Positions 61,398 through 64,000 of a stretch of 64,000 nt of DNA are shown one piece after another (position 1 is the first letter of the stretch; the number at the start of each line of letters is the position of its first letter). The position numbers were made by a program, and so were the translations under genes. Where the stretch lies: NCBI GenBank assembly GCA_050288165.1, contig JBNKDG010000008.1, forward strand, positions 124,001 through 188,000. Direction: 5' to 3'. This DNA is from JAPHTQ01 sp050288165 (GTDB taxonomy: Bacteria > Pseudomonadota > Gammaproteobacteria > Thiohalomonadales > Thiohalomonadaceae). A model generated the notes under the pieces. That model did not search any database and was not told the origin of the DNA. It saw nothing but the letters and a program-made list of their open reading frames with translations.

Positions 61398-61886
61398 CTA
61401 GCCTACCCGGAAATTGCGGCGGACATCCCTCAGGATCAGGAACAGCCACGGCCACAGCAACATACTGATAAAGGCGGGCAGCCAGTGTTGCAGCCCTCGC
61501 GGAGCCTCGCCGAGAAAGCCGTTAATCCAGATCACCAGCATCTGCTGCAACAGCAACAGCATCAGTACCAGCAGCGCCTGCTGAGCCAGCGGGTAGACTC
61601 GCATCCGCTGGTGCAGGTGCAGGGTAATGTAGGCGACCAGCGCCAGGGCCATGGCGTACTGGCCCAGCACCGCGCCATGAACCACGTCGAGCAGTAGACC
61701 GGCGATCCAGGCAAAGCCGATACCGACCCGTTCCGGCAGCGCCATGCACCAGTAGATCAGCACCATGGTGACCCACTCCGGACGCAGGTATTCGCCCCAG
61801 CCGGGCAGGGGCACCATGGTCAGCATCAGGGCGACGAGGAAGGTGAGGATGATGATCCAGCCGCCACCGTGTACGGGTATTCTCAT
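61398..61886 (-). CDS. mreD: Rod shape-determining protein MreD
   Basis: 162 residues, five to six helices: MVPLPGWGEYLRPEWVTMVLIYWCMALPERVGIGFAWIAGLLLDV is the usual front; the C-terminus is RDVRRNFR. Inner-membrane partner of MreC. It overlaps mreC by four bases. Confidence 0.93.
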   Translation of the reverse strand: MRIPVHGGGWIIILTFLVALMLTMVPLPGWGEYLRPEWVTMVLIYWCMALPERVGIGFAWIAGLLLDVVHGAVLGQYAMALALVAYITLHLHQRMRVYPLAQQALLVLMLLLLQQMLVIWINGFLGEAPRGLQHWLPAFISMLLWPWLFLILRDVRRNFRVG

Positions 61887-62722
61887 TCCGTCACCTCCCC
61901 GGTCTTCTCCGGCCAGACCAGCAACACCTCGCGGGCGCGGCCCAGATGAGCCAGCGGAGTGGCGGTGATGCTGGCGTAGGGTTGGCTGGGGTCGCGGGTG
62001 ATGCTGGCGACGGTGGCTACCGGATAGCCCGGCGGGAAGCGCAGGCCCAGGCCGGAGGTGACCAGCAGGTCGCCCTCGCGGATATCGGCGTTGTTGGGCA
62101 GGTGAGGAATGTCGAGGCGATCGATTTCACCGGTACCCAGGGCGATGGAGCGCAGGCCGTTGCGGTTTACCTGCACCGGGATCGCGTGGTTGGGATCGGT
62201 GATCAGGATGGCGCTGCTGCTGAAGGGGGAGACATGGATTACCTGGCCCATGACACCGTGGGCATCGAGTAGCGGGTGGCCCTCGAAGACACCGTCGTTA
62301 CTGCCCTTGTTGATCAGGATCTGCTGGCGGAACGGATCGAAGTCAACTGACAACAGTTCCGCGATCAGTACCCTTTCCCAGCGCCGATCCGAGGATTGCA
62401 GCAGGGCGCGCAGGCGTTCGTTTTCGGTCTCCAGCGACTCCATCCGTTGCAGGCGGAATTCCAGCTCCAGCTGTTTGGCGCGCAGTTCGCCGTTCTGCTT
62501 GAGCAGGGTTTCATGGCTGGTGAAGGTTTCGTCGGCCCAGTCGGTGAAGGAGAAGGGCATATTGACCAGATACTGGATCGGATAGAGCACCACCGAAATG
62601 CCGGAGCGTATCCCCTCCAGCGCATGCTGGCGGTGATCCAGGGTCATCAGGGCGATGGAGGCGAGCACCAGTGCGGTGATACGTACGGCATTCGACGGAC
62701 CACGAGCAAACAGCAGTTTGAT
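61883..62722 (-). CDS. mreC: Rod shape-determining protein MreC, apparent ATC start
   Basis: Bitopic protein that links MreB to the wall enzymes. From 62722 the frame gives KLLFARGPSNAVRITALVLAS, the family's N-terminal helix, then a coiled coil (about 65-110) and beta domains ending PEKTGEV. An ideal AAGGAGG stands eight bases before an ATC codon at 62722-62720, and no ATG, GTG or TTG fits there. The first standard codon in frame, GTG 62668, would delete half the membrane helix. Confidence 0.85.
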   Translation of the reverse strand: MKLLFARGPSNAVRITALVLASIALMTLDHRQHALEGIRSGISVVLYPIQYLVNMPFSFTDWADETFTSHETLLKQNGELRAKQLELEFRLQRMESLETENERLRALLQSSDRRWERVLIAELLSVDFDPFRQQILINKGSNDGVFEGHPLLDAHGVMGQVIHVSPFSSSAILITDPNHAIPVQVNRNGLRSIALGTGEIDRLDIPHLPNNADIREGDLLVTSGLGLRFPPGYPVATVASITRDPSQPYASITATPLAHLGRAREVLLVWPEKTGEVTE

Positions 62723-62760
62723 GGCGCACCCCTCCTTCGACAGGGAAATTTTTATAGTCT

Positions 62761-62781
62761 GGGCGCCGTGAATGGGCGCCC
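62761..62781 (-). other. Stem-loop between mreB and mreC
   Basis: GGGCGCC/GGCGCCC, seven GC pairs with a seven-base loop, in the 69-base gap after mreB. No T-run follows on the minus strand, so it may slow RNA decay or thin out transcription rather than end it. Confidence 0.5.
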
Positions 62782-62791
62782 GGTGCCGCGG

Positions 62792-63850
62792 TTATTCCAG
62801 CGCGAAAATATCGCCGCCGTGTTCGTCCATCAACTCCAGGGCACGGCCGCCGCCACGGGCGACGCAGGTCAGCGGGTCTTCGGCGATGATCACCGGCAGG
62901 CCGGTCTCTTCCACCAGCAGGCGATCCAGATCGTGCAGCAGCGCGCCGCCACCGGTGAGGACCATGCCGCGCTCGGCGATATCGGCACCCAGTTCCGGTG
63001 GGGTCTGTTCCAGTGCGGTTTTGACTGCGCTGACGATACCGGCCAGCGGTTCCTGCAGCGCTTCGAGAATTTCGTTGGAGTTGAGGGTGAAGCTGCGCGG
63101 AATACCTTCCGCCAGGTTACGGCCACGCACCTCGGTCTCACGCACCTCGGTGGTGGGATAGGCGGTGCCGATCTCCTGCTTGATGCGCTCGGCGGTCGAT
63201 TCGCCGATCAGGGTGCCGTAGTTGCGGCGCACATAGCTGATGATCGCTTCGTCGAAACGGTCGCCACCGATACGCACGGAGTTGGAGTAGACGATACCGT
63301 TGAGGGAGAGCACAGCGATCTCGGTGGTGCCGCCACCGATATCCAGTACCATGGAACCGCTGGCCTCGGAGATAGGCATACCGGCACCGATGGCGGCGGC
63401 CATCGGTTCTTCAATCAGGTAGACCTCGCGGGCGCCAGCGCCGGCGGCGGATTCCTTGATCGCCCGGCGCTCGACCTGGGTGGCGCCACAGGGAACGCAG
63501 ATCAGGACGCGGGGACTGGGCTTGAAGGCCTTGAACTTGTCTTCATGTACCTTGCGGATGAAGTGCTGCAGCATTTTCTCGGTGACTGTGAAGTCTGCGA
63601 TCACGCCATCCTTCATCGGGCGGATGGCGATAATGTTACCGGGAGTACGTCCCAGCATCGCCTTGGCCTCGACGCCGACGGCGGCAATCCGTTTAGGGCT
63701 ATTGGGACCGGCTTCCTGGCGAATGGCAACCACAGAAGGTTCGTTGAGGACTATGCCTTCGCCGCGAACGTAAACCAGAGTGTTGGCTGTACCGAGATCG
63801 ATAGAGATGTCGTACGAGAACATCCCCTTGAAACGCCCCAAAATTCCCAT
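62792..63850 (-). CDS. mreB: Rod shape-determining protein MreB
   Basis: Bacterial actin, 352 residues. IDLGTANTLVYV (phosphate 1), VLDIGGGTTEIAVLSL (phosphate 2) and MVLTGGGALL (adenosine) are in place; MGILGRFKGMFS at the N-terminus is the membrane-binding amphipathic helix. First gene of the minus-strand cluster; the 150 bases before it to the window end hold its promoter. Confidence 0.96.
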   Translation of the reverse strand: MGILGRFKGMFSYDISIDLGTANTLVYVRGEGIVLNEPSVVAIRQEAGPNSPKRIAAVGVEAKAMLGRTPGNIIAIRPMKDGVIADFTVTEKMLQHFIRKVHEDKFKAFKPSPRVLICVPCGATQVERRAIKESAAGAGAREVYLIEEPMAAAIGAGMPISEASGSMVLDIGGGTTEIAVLSLNGIVYSNSVRIGGDRFDEAIISYVRRNYGTLIGESTAERIKQEIGTAYPTTEVRETEVRGRNLAEGIPRSFTLNSNEILEALQEPLAGIVSAVKTALEQTPPELGADIAERGMVLTGGGALLHDLDRLLVEETGLPVIIAEDPLTCVARGGGRALELMDEHGGDIFALE

Positions 63851-63994
63851 AATTTCCGCCGTAAAGTCTGTTGTCAGGTGCGTTGCACCAGGAAAGAACG
63901 CACTAATTTAGCAATCTGCCGGGTCTTTGGGCAAGGAGATATATGTGATAAGTTTCCTCTTTTCGCCCAATACCTCTATTCCGGAGCATCCCGA

Positions 63995-64000
63995 ATGGCA
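63995..64000 (+). CDS. Possible first codons of a divergent gene at the window edge
   Basis: ATGGCA follows CGGAG by nine bases at the very end. In many gammaproteobacteria gatC diverges from mreB, which fits, but two codons prove nothing. Confidence 0.15.

Noticed and set aside
62511..62729. GTG 62729 with a good ribosome site, reading a 72-codon frame over mreC
   Set aside because: It lies at only two bases from AAGGAGG and encodes no recognisable protein, while the mreC frame is conserved in the same DNA.
1..64000. tRNA, rRNA, insertion sequence or prophage genes
   Set aside because: No T-arm signatures, transposase motifs or phage structural genes were seen on reading both strands; only a computed search could exclude a single tRNA.

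Overview
The window reads as a stretch of a gammaproteobacterial chromosome with moderately high GC. It is dense with genes and mostly vertically inherited. The evidence is the order zapA-ssrS(6S RNA)-ygfA opposite ygfB-pepP-ubiH-ubiI, the rod-shape cluster mreBCD-mrdA-rodA-mltB-rlpA-dacA-ybeD-lipB, a Coq7/UbiH ubiquinone pathway, proenzyme-type SpeD and a Vfr/CRP-type regulator. An accessory N-type ATPase, an octaheme cytochrome of the tetrathionate reductase family and several c-di-GMP proteins suggest a free-living aquatic or sediment lineage, perhaps near the sulfur-oxidising Chromatiales. That placement is inference only.

Layout. 1-4277: 3' part of an N-ATPase operon (atpQ-B-E-F-A-G) without atpR. 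4283-11680: a CopD-like membrane protein facing rpe-gph-trpE-trpG-(Bcr/CflA transporter)-trpD-trpC. 11737-16758: crp/vfr, osmC, speD, coq7, glcF, a thioredoxin-like ferredoxin and an EVE protein. 16759-17141: a hidden 43-residue membrane peptide gene with terminators. 17142-24304: the ygfA/6S RNA/zapA/pepP/ubiH/ubiI locus and a CPA1 antiporter. 24305-28678: a long leader and a 1356-residue PilZ-DUF1631-GGDEF-EAL protein. 28722-36648: promoter, tandem glycine riboswitch and terminator, then lipA-gcvT-gcvH-gcvPA-(metallo-beta-lactamase fold)-gcvPB-dgkA-pfkB, followed by ribE to 37274. 37275-41832: dyad-rich DNA, two paralogous beta-barrels, and a DUF1800 lipoprotein with a Tat-exported DUF1501 protein. 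41833-43025: repeat mosaic and two AT-rich small genes around an attC-like site. 43101-46015: cytochrome c, octaheme cytochrome and cytochrome b. 46069-54352: divergent FeoB-like protein, repeat/DUF11 secreted protein, YaiI, GAF-HD-GYP, TPR protein and L,D-transpeptidase. 54363-63850: lipB through mreB, all on the minus strand.

How the parts work together. Glycine is sensed by the riboswitch, which should switch on the split glycine cleavage system together with the lipoyl synthase that its H protein needs. The usual lipA place next to lipB is empty of lipA. The right-hand third is a peptidoglycan elongation factory. Two proteins for c-di-GMP turnover or sensing lie in the window.

Most unusual points: (i) an N-ATPase with Arg for the Walker A Lys in alpha, a c subunit lacking two Na+ ligands, and no atpR; (ii) lipA and an exported metallo-hydrolase inside a riboswitch-controlled gcv operon; (iii) two loci of an inverted heptad (AGGTNNC) repeat placed just 3' of minus-strand stop codons; (iv) a 43-residue membrane peptide behind an FNR-like site; (v) mreC that seems to start at ATC; (vi) a solitary attC-like site with two foreign-looking genes. 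I see no tRNA, rRNA, insertion sequence, prophage or CRISPR array.
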